Source: Bifidobacterium santillanense (GTDB taxonomy: Bacteria; Actinomycetota; Actinomycetes; Actinomycetales; Bifidobacteriaceae). From it: a stretch of 64,000 bases of DNA. The stretch's first letter is position 1. Each line of letters opens with the position of its first letter. The notes beneath the pieces are model-generated. The model was given only the letters and a program-made list of their open reading frames with translations, was not told the DNA's origin and ran no database searches. The translations under genes were made by a program, and so were the position numbers. Of this stretch, positions 48,997-58,276 are shown piece after piece. The stretch spans positions 1-64,000 of the forward strand of contig NZ_JAFEJS010000009.1 of the NCBI RefSeq assembly GCF_018555385.1. The letters are read 5' to 3'.

Positions 48997-49430
48997 TGGA
49001 AGTCACCAGCATCGTCAACGGCATCATCATCGACCACGTGCCGGCCGGCACCGCGCTCAAGGTGCTCGACTACCTCAAGATCGATCCGGCCAAGACCAAG
49101 CTCGCCCTGATCATGAACACCGACAGCCATCTGTACGGCTCGAAGGACATCATCAAGATCGAGGACCGCGACGGCGAGGAGAACCCGAGCATCGACCTCG
49201 ACGTGCTCGGTCTCGTGGCCCGCACCGCGACCGTCGGCATCGTGCGCGGCGGCCACATCGTCGAGAAGAAGACCCCGACGCTGCCCGAGCACGTGGTGAA
49301 CATCCTCACCTGCCGCAACCCCCGTTGCGTGACCACCACCGAGCGCGGGATCGACCAGATGTTCCACCTGACGCACTCCGAGCGCCAGGAGTACCGCTGC
49401 GACTACTGCGACGAGGAAGCCAAGCTGTAA
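48996..49430 (+). CDS. pyrI: aspartate carbamoyltransferase regulatory subunit
   Basis: 144 aa. N-terminal nucleotide-binding domain (IVNGIIIDHVPAGTALKVLDYL) and C-terminal zinc domain with four Cys (CRNPRC ... CDYC). Confers ATP/CTP allostery on PyrB as in enterobacteria. Its presence in a Gram-positive is limited to some lineages, including bifidobacteria. GGAGGT ribosome site lies inside the end of pyrB. Confidence 0.96.
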   Translation: MEVTSIVNGIIIDHVPAGTALKVLDYLKIDPAKTKLALIMNTDSHLYGSKDIIKIEDRDGEENPSIDLDVLGLVARTATVGIVRGGHIVEKKTPTLPEHVVNILTCRNPRCVTTTERGIDQMFHLTHSERQEYRCDYCDEEAKL

Positions 49431-49473
49431 GACCGATTCCGGGCGCATGCCCGGGGACCGCTAAGGAGACCCA

Positions 49474-50934
49474 ATGCTCACGCTGCGCAACATCAAGGTG
49501 TGGGACACCGACGAGATCATCGACCTGAAGGTGCCCGCGGACGGAACGTTGTTCGAGGACGGCGCGAGGGGCGCCGACGGCTCGGCCGTTTCCGGGGACG
49601 TCGAGATCGACGCCACCGGACTGACGCTCGCGCCCGGCTTCGCCGATCCGCACGTCCACTTCCGCGATCCCGGCCAGACCTACAAGGAGTCGATGGTCTC
49701 GGGTTGCGCGGCGGCGGCCTCCGGCGGCTACACCGACGTGCTCATCATGCCGAACACCGTGCCGGCGATGGACGGCGAGACGATCGCCGACCCGGGCGCG
49801 CCGGGCGCGAGGGAGGTGCTCGACGCCGGCTACGACAGCGTCATCGACTACCTCCAGCACTACGGGGCCGCCCATGACGTGACCCTGCCGGTGCGCTATG
49901 ACCTGTGCGTGTGCGCGTCCAAGGGCCGCGCCGGCCGCGAGGCCACCGATCTGGAGCACTGGCGCCGCTACATGCCGGGCGTCGACGACGGGTCGAAGGA
50001 CACGTACCAGCTTGCGCATCCGGTCACCGCGATCAGCGACGACGGCTCCGCCGTCACCCCCGAGATCCTCGACGACGTATTCGCGCTGGCCAAGGCGAGC
50101 GGCCTCACCCTCATCGAGCACTGCGAGCACCATGACACCGGCGCCGTCAACGAGGGACCGGTCTCGCGCGAGCTGAACGTGCCCGGCATCCCCGAGGACA
50201 CCGAACTCAAGGTCGTCGCGCGCGACATCGCCAAGGCCCGCGAGACCGGCGTCCACGTCCACTTCCAGCACGTGAGCACCGCGATCTCGTTCGAGGCGAT
50301 CCGCGCCGCCAAGGCCGAGGGCCTGCCGATCACCTGCGAGACCGCGCCGCACTACCTCGCCCTGAGCGACGAGGCGCTGCTCGAATACGGCACCCTCGCC
50401 AAGATGAACCCGCCGCTGCGCTCGGAGGCCGACCGCAAGGCCACCGTCGCGGCCATCGCCGACGGCACGGTGGACCTGCTGGCCACCGACCACGCGCCGC
50501 ACACGATGGAGGAGAAGGCCCTCGGCTTCCTCGAGGCCCCCAACGGCATCATCGGCCTCGAATGCGCGTACGGCGTGTGCCATTCGCGTCTCGTCGACGG
50601 CGGCTTCATCTCCGACAAGCGCCTGATCGAGCTGATGAGCGTCGAGCCGATGCGCCTGATGGGCCACGAGCCCACCGACGTGACCGCGCTGCTCGACCGC
50701 GAGACCGACGCCTCGCAGGAGCCGGACGCCAAGCGTGTGCTCGACCTGTCGGCCGTACGCGATGAGACCGCCGACGGCATCGGACTGGTCGTGCTCGACA
50801 CGGCGGCCGAATGGACCGTGGACCCGGAACGCTTCCACTCGAAGGCGCGCAACACCCCGTTCGGCGGATGGAAGGTCACCGGCCTCCCGCTCGCCACCAT
50901 CATCGGCCGCAACCTCGCGTTCAGCCGTCTGTAG
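49474..50934 (+). CDS. pyrC: dihydroorotase
   Basis: 486 aa, class I type. Metal-binding HVHFRDPGQTYKE (about residues 60-72), IEHCEHH, HFQHVST and TDHAPH are present. Closes carbamoyl-aspartate to dihydroorotate. Residues about 410-440 hold an acidic insert (DRETDASQEPDAKRV). 43 bp after pyrI; TAAGGAGA precedes the ATG. Confidence 0.96.
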   Translation: MLTLRNIKVWDTDEIIDLKVPADGTLFEDGARGADGSAVSGDVEIDATGLTLAPGFADPHVHFRDPGQTYKESMVSGCAAAASGGYTDVLIMPNTVPAMDGETIADPGAPGAREVLDAGYDSVIDYLQHYGAAHDVTLPVRYDLCVCASKGRAGREATDLEHWRRYMPGVDDGSKDTYQLAHPVTAISDDGSAVTPEILDDVFALAKASGLTLIEHCEHHDTGAVNEGPVSRELNVPGIPEDTELKVVARDIAKARETGVHVHFQHVSTAISFEAIRAAKAEGLPITCETAPHYLALSDEALLEYGTLAKMNPPLRSEADRKATVAAIADGTVDLLATDHAPHTMEEKALGFLEAPNGIIGLECAYGVCHSRLVDGGFISDKRLIELMSVEPMRLMGHEPTDVTALLDRETDASQEPDAKRVLDLSAVRDETADGIGLVVLDTAAEWTVDPERFHSKARNTPFGGWKVTGLPLATIIGRNLAFSRL

Positions 50935-51022
50935 ACACCGGCCACGGGGCCGGACCATGGTGTGGGTCCCGGTCTTCGCCCCGGCCCGCACCCGCGAAGT
51001 TTTTCACGAAGGAAGGAACATC

Positions 51023-51970
51023 ATGGACCGTCTGATCGACGCGATCGAGGCGACGCAGAACCCCAGCGTCGTCGGACTCGACCCCACCGAGGCGCTGGTG
51101 CCGCCGCAGGTCGTCGCGAGCTTCGCCGAGGAGGTGCGCGACTCCGTCGACACCCCCGAGGAGGTGCCCGCCGCGCAGCTCGCCGTCGCCTTCTACGAAT
51201 TCAACCGCACGATCATCGACGCGATCCGCGGCATCGTGCCCGCCGTCAAGCCGCAGATCGCGATGTACGAGGCGCTCGGCCCCGCCGGCGTCGACGTGTA
51301 CACGATGACCTGCGAATACGCGGCGGCCCAGGGCCTGTACGTGCTCGCCGACGTCAAGCGCGGCGACATCGGCTCGACCGCCGCCGCCTACGCGCACATG
51401 CTCTCCGGCGTCGAGGGCCACGACCCGTGGCACGTGGACGCCGTGACCGTCAACCCGTACCTCGGCACCGACGGCATCACCCCGTTCGTCGACGCCGCCA
51501 AGGAGAGCGACAAGGACCTGTTCGTGCTGGTGCGCACCTCCAACCCGTCGTCGAGCGAACTGCAGATGCTCGACCTCGCCGACGGCTCCAAGGTGTACGA
51601 GCATGTCGCCGACCTCGTCGAGGGCTGGGGCGCCGACACCATCGGATCCCACGGCTACTCGCGCGTCGGCGCGGTCGTCGGCGCCACCCACCCCGAGGAA
51701 GGCAGGGCGCTGCGCGCGCGCATGCCGCACACCTTCTTCCTCGTGCCCGGCTACGGCGCGCAGGGCGGCACCGCCGCCGACGTGCGCGGCATGTTCGACC
51801 GGGACGGCTCCGGCGCCATCGTCAACTCCTCGCGCGGCATCATCGGCGCGTGGAAGAAAAACGGCGGCTACTCCAAGTCCATGTCCGCCGACGACGCGCT
51901 CGCCCTCGTCTTCGACACCGCGCGCGAGGCCGCCGTCGCCATGCGCGACGATCTGCGCGCCGTGCTGTGA
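51023..51970 (+). CDS. pyrF: orotidine 5'-phosphate decarboxylase
   Basis: 315 aa, long actinobacterial type. Catalytic LADVKRGDIGSTAAAYA (Lys/Asp of the DxKxxD array, about residues 111-127) and VPGYGAQGGTAADV for phosphate. Decarboxylates OMP to UMP. ATG 51023 with GGAAGGAA upstream. The frame is open before it but only as shadow of pyrC. Confidence 0.96.
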   Translation: MDRLIDAIEATQNPSVVGLDPTEALVPPQVVASFAEEVRDSVDTPEEVPAAQLAVAFYEFNRTIIDAIRGIVPAVKPQIAMYEALGPAGVDVYTMTCEYAAAQGLYVLADVKRGDIGSTAAAYAHMLSGVEGHDPWHVDAVTVNPYLGTDGITPFVDAAKESDKDLFVLVRTSNPSSSELQMLDLADGSKVYEHVADLVEGWGADTIGSHGYSRVGAVVGATHPEEGRALRARMPHTFFLVPGYGAQGGTAADVRGMFDRDGSGAIVNSSRGIIGAWKKNGGYSKSMSADDALALVFDTAREAAVAMRDDLRAVL

Positions 51971-52020
51971 CCCGCGGCCGTGACGCCGCATCCCAATCCG
52001 TTCTTCGACCAAGGAGCATG

Positions 52021-52848
52021 ATGACCGCCACCTTCACCCCGACCTACGACGTGGTGGACGAGGCCGTCGCGGCCGGATACTTCCCGCCGCGCCACCCCGC
52101 CCTGATCACCGCAGTCGAGAAGCTCGCCGACCGCGTGGTGCGCCTGACCTTCCGCGACCCCTATATCGCGAAGCACGCGCGCCCCGCCCAGTTCGTGAAC
52201 CTGTTCACCGACGACCCCCTGATGCCGATGCCGCGCCCGTTCGGCGTGAGCGAGGTCCACGGTGACGAGGTGAGCGTGATCTTCGCGGTCGTCGGCAAGG
52301 GCACCGCCGGATTCGCGCGACTCGCCGCCGGCGACTCCATCGACGTGCTCGGCCCGCTCGGCCGCCCGTTCAGGACCAAGCAGGCCGCCCATTACGTGCT
52401 GGTGGCCGGCGGCCTCGGCGTGCCGCCGCTCATCTACGCCGCGCAGTGCCTCGCCGGCGACCCGGCGACCCGCACCACCGCCGTCTTCGGCTACCGCGAC
52501 GAGCACTTCGCCGACCGCTTCGTCGAGCCGTTCGCCGACGCCGCGGTGAGCATCGACGAGTCCGAGGGCAACGTCATCACGCTGCTCGACCGTCTCGAGG
52601 CCTCCGGCGCGCTGCACGTCGAAGGGCTCGAGACCGTGATCCTCTCCTGCGGTCCGCTGCCGATGATGAAGGCCGTCGCCGCCTGGACCGCCAAGCGCGA
52701 CCTCGCCTGCCAGCTGAGCATGGAGCAGCGCATGGGCTGCGGCTACGGCACCTGCGTGCTGTGCACCGTCGACACCGTCGACGGCCGTCTCAAGGTGTGC
52801 GCCGACGGACCGGTGTTCACCCGCGAACAGCTCGGATGGGGGGAGTGA
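52021..52848 (+). CDS. pyrK: dihydroorotate dehydrogenase electron-transfer subunit
   Basis: 275 aa. FAD domain (RPAQFVNLF, MPRPFGVSE), NAD-binding VLVAGGLGVPPLIYAA, and C-terminal [2Fe-2S] cluster MGCGYGTCVLCTVD plus a fourth Cys in LKVCADGP. Passes electrons from PyrD to NAD+. Tandem ATGATG at 52018; the second is used here because AAGGAG is then 4 nt away. Two bases separate its stop from pyrD. Confidence 0.95.
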   Translation: MTATFTPTYDVVDEAVAAGYFPPRHPALITAVEKLADRVVRLTFRDPYIAKHARPAQFVNLFTDDPLMPMPRPFGVSEVHGDEVSVIFAVVGKGTAGFARLAAGDSIDVLGPLGRPFRTKQAAHYVLVAGGLGVPPLIYAAQCLAGDPATRTTAVFGYRDEHFADRFVEPFADAAVSIDESEGNVITLLDRLEASGALHVEGLETVILSCGPLPMMKAVAAWTAKRDLACQLSMEQRMGCGYGTCVLCTVDTVDGRLKVCADGPVFTREQLGWGE

Positions 52849-52850
52849 AC

Positions 52851-53804
52851 ATGGCCGACGTCAACGACAAGCACATCAACCTGTATGAGGCGCACGAGTG
52901 GAAGCATCCCACCCAGGTGGCCGGCGTCACGTGGAAGAACCCGGTCGGCACCGCCTCCGGCACCTTCCAGTACGCGGCCGTGCGCTGGTTCTACGACGTG
53001 AGCCAGCTCGGCGCCGTCTCCACCAAGGGCTGCTCGCCGATTCCGTGGGAGGGTAACCCCTCGCCGCGCACCGCCGAGGGCCCCGCCTCCAACATCAACG
53101 CGGTCGGCCTGCAGAACCCGGGCGTCGACCACTACCTCGCCGACGACCTGCCCAAGCTCAAGAAGGCGGGCGCCACGGTCGTCGCCAACGTGGCCGGCCA
53201 CAGCGACGACGACTACGCGGCCGTCGTCGCCAAACTCGCCGACTCCGACGCCGACATGCTCGAGATCAACGTGAGCTGTCCGAACGTGACGCACGGCGGC
53301 ATGAGCGTGGGCACCGACCCGGTCGCCCTCGCCAAGCTCATGGACCGTCTGCGCCCGATGACCGACAAGCCGATGATCATCAAGCTCACACCGAACGTCA
53401 CCGACATCACCGTGCCGGCGCGCGCGGCCGTCGAGCACGGCGCCGACGCGCTGAGCATGATCAACACCCTGCTCGGCATGCGCATCGACATCCGCACCGG
53501 CGAGCCGATCATCGCCAACGTCACCGGCGGCGTGTCCGGCCCAGCCGTGCTGCCGGTCGGCCTCGTGGCCGTGTACCGCACGCGCACCGCGCTGCCGGAG
53601 ATCCCGATCATCGGCATCGGCGGCGTCGACTCCGGCGAGAAGGCGCTCGAATACCTGTACGCCGGCGCGAACGCTGTCGAGGTGGGCGCCGCCGCGCTGT
53701 TCGACCCGGTCGCGCCGCTGCGCGTCGCGCGCGAGCTCGACGACCTGCTCGACGATCGCCCGGAGCTCGCCGCCAAGCTCGCCGCGGGCGAGACCTGGCG
53801 CTGA
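52851..53804 (+). CDS. pyrD: dihydroorotate dehydrogenase, class 1B catalytic subunit
   Basis: 317 aa TIM barrel with FMN. INVSCPNVTHGG holds the active-site Cys of class 1 enzymes; NPVGTASGTFQYA and IIGIGGVDSGEKALEYLYAGANAVEVGAA bind FMN phosphate. Works with PyrK, which defines the NAD-linked 1B type. GGGGGGAG before ATG 52851, inside the end of pyrK. Confidence 0.96.
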   Translation: MADVNDKHINLYEAHEWKHPTQVAGVTWKNPVGTASGTFQYAAVRWFYDVSQLGAVSTKGCSPIPWEGNPSPRTAEGPASNINAVGLQNPGVDHYLADDLPKLKKAGATVVANVAGHSDDDYAAVVAKLADSDADMLEINVSCPNVTHGGMSVGTDPVALAKLMDRLRPMTDKPMIIKLTPNVTDITVPARAAVEHGADALSMINTLLGMRIDIRTGEPIIANVTGGVSGPAVLPVGLVAVYRTRTALPEIPIIGIGGVDSGEKALEYLYAGANAVEVGAAALFDPVAPLRVARELDDLLDDRPELAAKLAAGETWR

Positions 53805-53845
53805 CCCACGTGCGTCGATCTCTGTGAAACCAAGGAAGGATTGAT

Positions 53846-54547
53846 ATGACTGACACCGCATCGCTCGACATCCGCTTCACGCAGTTCCTGCTCGAGGCCA
53901 AGGCCCTCAAATTCGGCGAGTTCACGCTGAAGTCCGGCCGCAAGTCCCCGTACTTCATCAACGCCGGCGCGTTCAACGACGGCACCAAGATCGCCACGCT
54001 CGGCGCGTTCTACGCCGAGAAGGTCGCCGCCGAGATCGAGGCCGGACGCCTGCCGAAGGACATCGACACCGTGTTCGGCCCGGCATACAAGGGCATCCCG
54101 CTGGCCGTGTCCACCGCCATCGCACTCACCTCCGCGCACGGCATGGAGATCGGCTACACCTTCGACCGCAAGGAGAAGAAGGACCACGGTGACGGCGGCA
54201 TGATGGTCGGCACCCAGCTCAAGGACGGCATGAAGGTGCTGCTCGTCGACGACGTGATGACCGCCGGCACCGCCGTGCGCGAGGTCATCCCGAAGCTCAA
54301 GGCCGAGGCGGACGTCGAGGTCGTGGGCCTCGTGCTCTCCGTCGACCGCATGGAGAAGACCAAGGACTCCGACACCTCCGCCGTCAAGGCCGTCGAGGCC
54401 GAGTTCGGCTTCCCGGTGTTCGCCATCGCCAACGTGCGCGAGATCTTCGAGGCCGGACAGCACATCGAGACGGCCTCCGGCGAACCGTACGTGACCCCGG
54501 AGATCAAGGCCGCCGCCGACGCCTACCTCGAGCAGTACGGCGCCTGA
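53846..54547 (+). CDS. pyrE: orotate phosphoribosyltransferase
   Basis: 233 aa. PRPP-binding loop [17 protein letters not shown] (about residues 131-147) and the family start [21 protein letters not shown]. Joins orotate to PRPP giving OMP, the substrate of PyrF. Last gene of the operon; 41 bp after pyrD, AAGGAAGG before ATG. Confidence 0.97.
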   Translation: MTDTASLDIRFTQFLLEAKALKFGEFTLKSGRKSPYFINAGAFNDGTKIATLGAFYAEKVAAEIEAGRLPKDIDTVFGPAYKGIPLAVSTAIALTSAHGMEIGYTFDRKEKKDHGDGGMMVGTQLKDGMKVLLVDDVMTAGTAVREVIPKLKAEADVEVVGLVLSVDRMEKTKDSDTSAVKAVEAEFGFPVFAIANVREIFEAGQHIETASGEPYVTPEIKAAADAYLEQYGA

Positions 54548-54633
54548 GCCCCGAACGAAGCGTTTGCAATGACGCCCCGGCCCGGCTTCCGTCCGATCCG
54601 ATTGACGCGACGGTGAGGATCGTCGTTCCGGAC

Positions 54634-54684
54634 CGAAAACGCGCGAAACCCCAGCCCATTCGGCTGGGGTTTCGCGCGTTTTCG
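54634..54684 (+). terminator. pyr operon terminator
   Basis: 23-bp perfect stem (54634-54656 with 54662-54684), loop CATTC, ending in GTTTTCG. Confidence 0.9.
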
Positions 54685-54732
54685 GGCCTTCGCGGGCCTT
54701 CCGGAACGGTTCCCGACTACTCTCTCCGACCG

Positions 54733-54792
54733 TCGACAATCTTCGACAGTAATATGGTTTATCGACACTTGTCGATGAATGTCTGCTATGAT
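54733..54792 (+). promoter_or_regulatory. TetR promoter with operator repeats
   Basis: TCGACA at 54733, 54743 and 54762, plus an inverted copy TGTCGA at 54770. The 16-mer ATCGACACTTGTCGAT (54761-54776) is nearly palindromic. TATGAT (54787-54792) is the probable -10, with TCGACA at 54762 as a -35 at the unusually long distance of 19 bp. The rest of the 331-bp gap holds the pyr terminator and no gene. Confidence 0.6.
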
Positions 54793-54878
54793 GTCGGCGA
54801 CATGAGGAACACGTGCAGGCGTCGGCGGCCATCGCAAGCCGCCGCCCGCGCGGGACGGCAACGAATCGAGGCATCGGC

Positions 54879-55658
54879 ATGACGGAATCGGACATTGCGA
54901 CGGGCAACGGCGCAACCGTGGGGGATCGGGGCGGGAGATCCCAGAACGGACCGGCGGGCAAGCCCCTGGACAGGCGGTCGCGGCGCACGCAGACGCTGCT
55001 GCAAAGCGCACTGCTCAAGCTGCTGGAGACCAAGCCGCTCAACAGGATCTCGGTGCGTGAGCTCACCGAACTGGCGGACGTCAACAGGGCCACGTTCTAC
55101 GTGCACTACACGGACATCTACGCCATCTTCGAGCAGATCAAACGCGAGCTCGTCGACTCGTACAAGGGCATCATCGCCCGCCATCGCGAGGAGATCCTCC
55201 GCGACGACTACGCGCCGCTCATCCGGGACATCTTCACGTTCGCCGCCACCGACGAGTCCACGTCCCTGTTGGTCGTCGGCAGGTCGGGCGACACGCTCTC
55301 CGGCGACCTCATCGCCGCGATCGGCGCGTACTGCAACGAACTCATCGACCCCATCGCCGCGGCGCACACGGATCGCGGGACGGACGGCCGGACCGCGGCG
55401 GCCGTGCGCGACTACCACTTCGCCTACCTCGCGGCCGGCGTCATCGGCGTGCTCAAGGAATGGTACCGACGCGGGCGCGTGGAGCCCGTCGACCTCGCCG
55501 CCGACATCGCGGCCGGCAACACGCACATGCTCGGGTTCGGCATGCTCGCCCGCAACATCGCCTCGGCGGAGGCGGGCGATGCCGTGGAGGCCGATTCCGA
55601 CGCGGCCGCGGGTGCGGTCGCGGGCCCGGAACCGGATCGGGACGTGTCCGGTCGGTAA
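54879..55658 (+). CDS. TetR-family regulator
   Basis: 259 aa. HTH at about residues 35-80 (TLLQSALLKLLETKPLNRISVRELTELADVNRATFYVHYTDIYAIFEQI), typical of the TetR class with a C-terminal TetR_C-like domain, and an unusual polar, Asp/Ala-rich tail. Probably represses itself and the two YhgE/Pip genes 41 bp downstream; operator-like repeats lie ahead. Start ATG 54879 preferred; GTG 54813 would add 22 residues. Confidence 0.88.
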   Translation: MTESDIATGNGATVGDRGGRSQNGPAGKPLDRRSRRTQTLLQSALLKLLETKPLNRISVRELTELADVNRATFYVHYTDIYAIFEQIKRELVDSYKGIIARHREEILRDDYAPLIRDIFTFAATDESTSLLVVGRSGDTLSGDLIAAIGAYCNELIDPIAAAHTDRGTDGRTAAAVRDYHFAYLAAGVIGVLKEWYRRGRVEPVDLAADIAAGNTHMLGFGMLARNIASAEAGDAVEADSDAAAGAVAGPEPDRDVSGR

Positions 55659-55699
55659 CGGCCGGACGACACGAGAATCAGCAAGGAGACGGATAAGCA

Positions 55700-58276
55700 A
55701 TGCACAACGTCCTGCGCGTCTTCATCCGCGACGTGAAGCGCATATGCGCGGTGCCCGCCGCCGTGGTCATCGTCCTGGCGTCCTCGGTGGTGCCCGGACT
55801 GTACTCGTGGTTCAACGTCGCGGCGAACCTCGACCCGTACGCGAACACCGGCAACGTGCCGATCGCTGTGGTCAACAACGACAGGGGAGCCTCGGTGAAC
55901 GGCGCCGAACTCAACGTGGGCGACCAGACCGTGAAGGCTCTGAAAGGCAACCATGATCTGGGATGGAGCTTCGTCGACGAGACGGGCGCCCTCGACGGCG
56001 TGGAATCGGGCGAATACTACGCCGCCATCGTCATCCCCGAGGACTTCAGCGCGGACCTGACCAGCGTGCTGAACGGGAGATTCGTCCGCCCCGAACTCGC
56101 CTTCCACGTCAACGAGAAGGTCAACACGCTCGCGCCGCGCGTGACGCAGTCCGGCGCCAACGCCCTCGAACAGCAGATCAACGCATCGTTCGTCACCACC
56201 GTCAGCGCTACCGTCACGAAGACGCTCGCCAAGGAGGCGGGCAAGGCGAACGATTCGCTCGATTCGACGGCAAAGCAGTTAGACGTCAAACTCGATGAAG
56301 TCCGATCCAGCATCGCGTCGGCCCGGGCGAAGATCGTCGCCGCCCAATCCGCCATCAGGGAGTCGCGCGCGACCATGGCGCAGGCGCGCCGGACCCTCGC
56401 GGGACTTGCGGCCCGCGCCGACACGCTGTCGACGAGCATCGACGACACGGCGTCGTCCGTCGACACCGCCCGGACGGGGCTGACGACGTTCCAGCAGTCC
56501 ATGAACGCGTCCGCGGCCCAGGCGAGGACCGGGTTCGGCGCGCTGTCCGGACGGATCGAGGGGGCGCAGTCCGGCATCGCCGGCGACGCCGAGGCAATCT
56601 CCGGCCGCGTCGACTCCTCGCTGTCCACGCTCGAGGCGGCGAACGACGCCCTGGGCGACGCGATCGACGCGATGGACGCCGATCCGCAGCTCGCCGGATC
56701 GGACGCCCTCGCGCAGGCGAAACGGCATCACGACGATCTCGCCGCGCACATCGACTCCATGCGGCGAATCAACGACGCGATCCCCGCCGCGATGCGGACC
56801 GCCGACGGGAAGCTCTCCGACTCGCTGGGCATGTTGGATGCCGGAACCGACGTGCTGTCCACCCTGTCCTCGAACACGTCGGCATCGATCGACCGGAACC
56901 TCGCCGGCGTCGCCACCGGACTCGTCGGCCTGTCCGGGACGGTGGGCGGCGCCGCGGCATCCCTGAGACAACTCGACTCCGGTCTCGTCCAGCTCGACGC
57001 GACCCTCGCCTCGGCATCCGACGTGATGGGGCGGACCGACGCGGCGCTCGGGAGGGTGAGCGCCTCGGTCGAACGCACGAAGGCCGACTTCGCCGTACTG
57101 CGCGCGGGCGAGGCATGGGCCGGCGTCAAGGGGCTCGCGAACGTGGACGCCGATCAGGTCTCCTCGTTCCTCGCCTCCCCGGTCGGCATGGAGAGCCGCG
57201 AATACTACCCGATGAAGAACTACGGCACCGCCATCGCCCCGTTCTTCACGAACCTCGCCTGCTGGGCGGGCGCGTTCGTGGCGCTCACCCTGATCAGGAA
57301 CGACGCGGATTCGGACGGCATCGAGGGGCTCACCCCCAAGCAGGCGTTCCTCGGACGCTGGCTGCTGATCATGGCCGTCGCGGCGATCCAGTCGATCGTC
57401 ATCGCCTCCGGCAACCTCCTCATCGGCATCCAATGCAACGTGCCGTGGGCGTACTACCTCGGCGCGATGGTGTGTTCGATGACCTACATCTCCATCGCGT
57501 ACGGCCTGGTCATGATGTTCCGCCACATCGGCATGGCGCTGAGCGTGATCTTCCTGATCCTGCAGGTGCCGGGAGCGGGCGGCATGTACCCGATCGAGAT
57601 GATGCCCCGCTTCTACCGGCTGCTGTACCCGTTCCTGCCGTTCACCTACGGCGTCGGGGCGCTGCGCGAGGCGATCGGCGGCTTCCACGGCATGGACTTC
57701 TGGATGCGGCTTACGCAGACCGCGGTCTTCGCCGTCGTGTTCCTGACGGCGGCCATGCTGTGCCGTCCCGCGCTCGCCAACCTCAACGACCTGTTCAACC
57801 GCGAACTGGCCGACACCGACCTCATCAACGTCCGACGGCTCGAGGTAGTCGGTTCCGAACGCAACGTCATGGTCACCGTGCGCAAGCTGCTCGCCGACCC
57901 CGACTGGGGAGCGGGCGTGCGCCGCCGGGCCGAGCGGTTCGAACGGCTGTACCCGCGTCTGATCCGATTCGGATTCCACCTCATCTGGCTCGTGCCCGTC
58001 ATCTTCCTCGCGATCATGATGATCGTCGGACCGGGCATCGGATTCCTCGCGGCATGGCTGGCGCTGATCGTCGTGGTGGACATCGCGCTGATCGCCATCG
58101 AATACATCCACCATAACCTGCCTCGCCAGGCGCGCGACACCGAGATCGGGGCCGAGGGGCTGCTGCGGTCGGCCATGACCGCGGTCACGGCGGTGCTCGG
58201 CGGGGCGTCCGCCGGCACGTCCGCGGCGACGGCGACGACCGTCGAAACGACCGAAGGAAAGGAGACCGGACGATGA
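55700..58276 (+). CDS. YhgE/Pip-domain membrane protein
   Basis: 858 aa. One N-terminal transmembrane helix (VIVLASSVVPGLYSWFNVAANLDPYANTGNVPIAVVNND is the YhgE/Pip start), a long extracellular region of about 450 residues rich in Ala/Ser/Thr/Asp with heptad-like coiled coil, then five or more C-terminal helices of the ABC-2 membrane type and a last pair of helices. The family includes phage-infection protein Pip of Lactococcus; other members are linked to secretion or export. Four-base overlap with the next gene. Confidence 0.9.
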   Translation: MHNVLRVFIRDVKRICAVPAAVVIVLASSVVPGLYSWFNVAANLDPYANTGNVPIAVVNNDRGASVNGAELNVGDQTVKALKGNHDLGWSFVDETGALDGVESGEYYAAIVIPEDFSADLTSVLNGRFVRPELAFHVNEKVNTLAPRVTQSGANALEQQINASFVTTVSATVTKTLAKEAGKANDSLDSTAKQLDVKLDEVRSSIASARAKIVAAQSAIRESRATMAQARRTLAGLAARADTLSTSIDDTASSVDTARTGLTTFQQSMNASAAQARTGFGALSGRIEGAQSGIAGDAEAISGRVDSSLSTLEAANDALGDAIDAMDADPQLAGSDALAQAKRHHDDLAAHIDSMRRINDAIPAAMRTADGKLSDSLGMLDAGTDVLSTLSSNTSASIDRNLAGVATGLVGLSGTVGGAAASLRQLDSGLVQLDATLASASDVMGRTDAALGRVSASVERTKADFAVLRAGEAWAGVKGLANVDADQVSSFLASPVGMESREYYPMKNYGTAIAPFFTNLACWAGAFVALTLIRNDADSDGIEGLTPKQAFLGRWLLIMAVAAIQSIVIASGNLLIGIQCNVPWAYYLGAMVCSMTYISIAYGLVMMFRHIGMALSVIFLILQVPGAGGMYPIEMMPRFYRLLYPFLPFTYGVGALREAIGGFHGMDFWMRLTQTAVFAVVFLTAAMLCRPALANLNDLFNRELADTDLINVRRLEVVGSERNVMVTVRKLLADPDWGAGVRRRAERFERLYPRLIRFGFHLIWLVPVIFLAIMMIVGPGIGFLAAWLALIVVVDIALIAIEYIHHNLPRQARDTEIGAEGLLRSAMTAVTAVLGGASAGTSAATATTVETTEGKETGR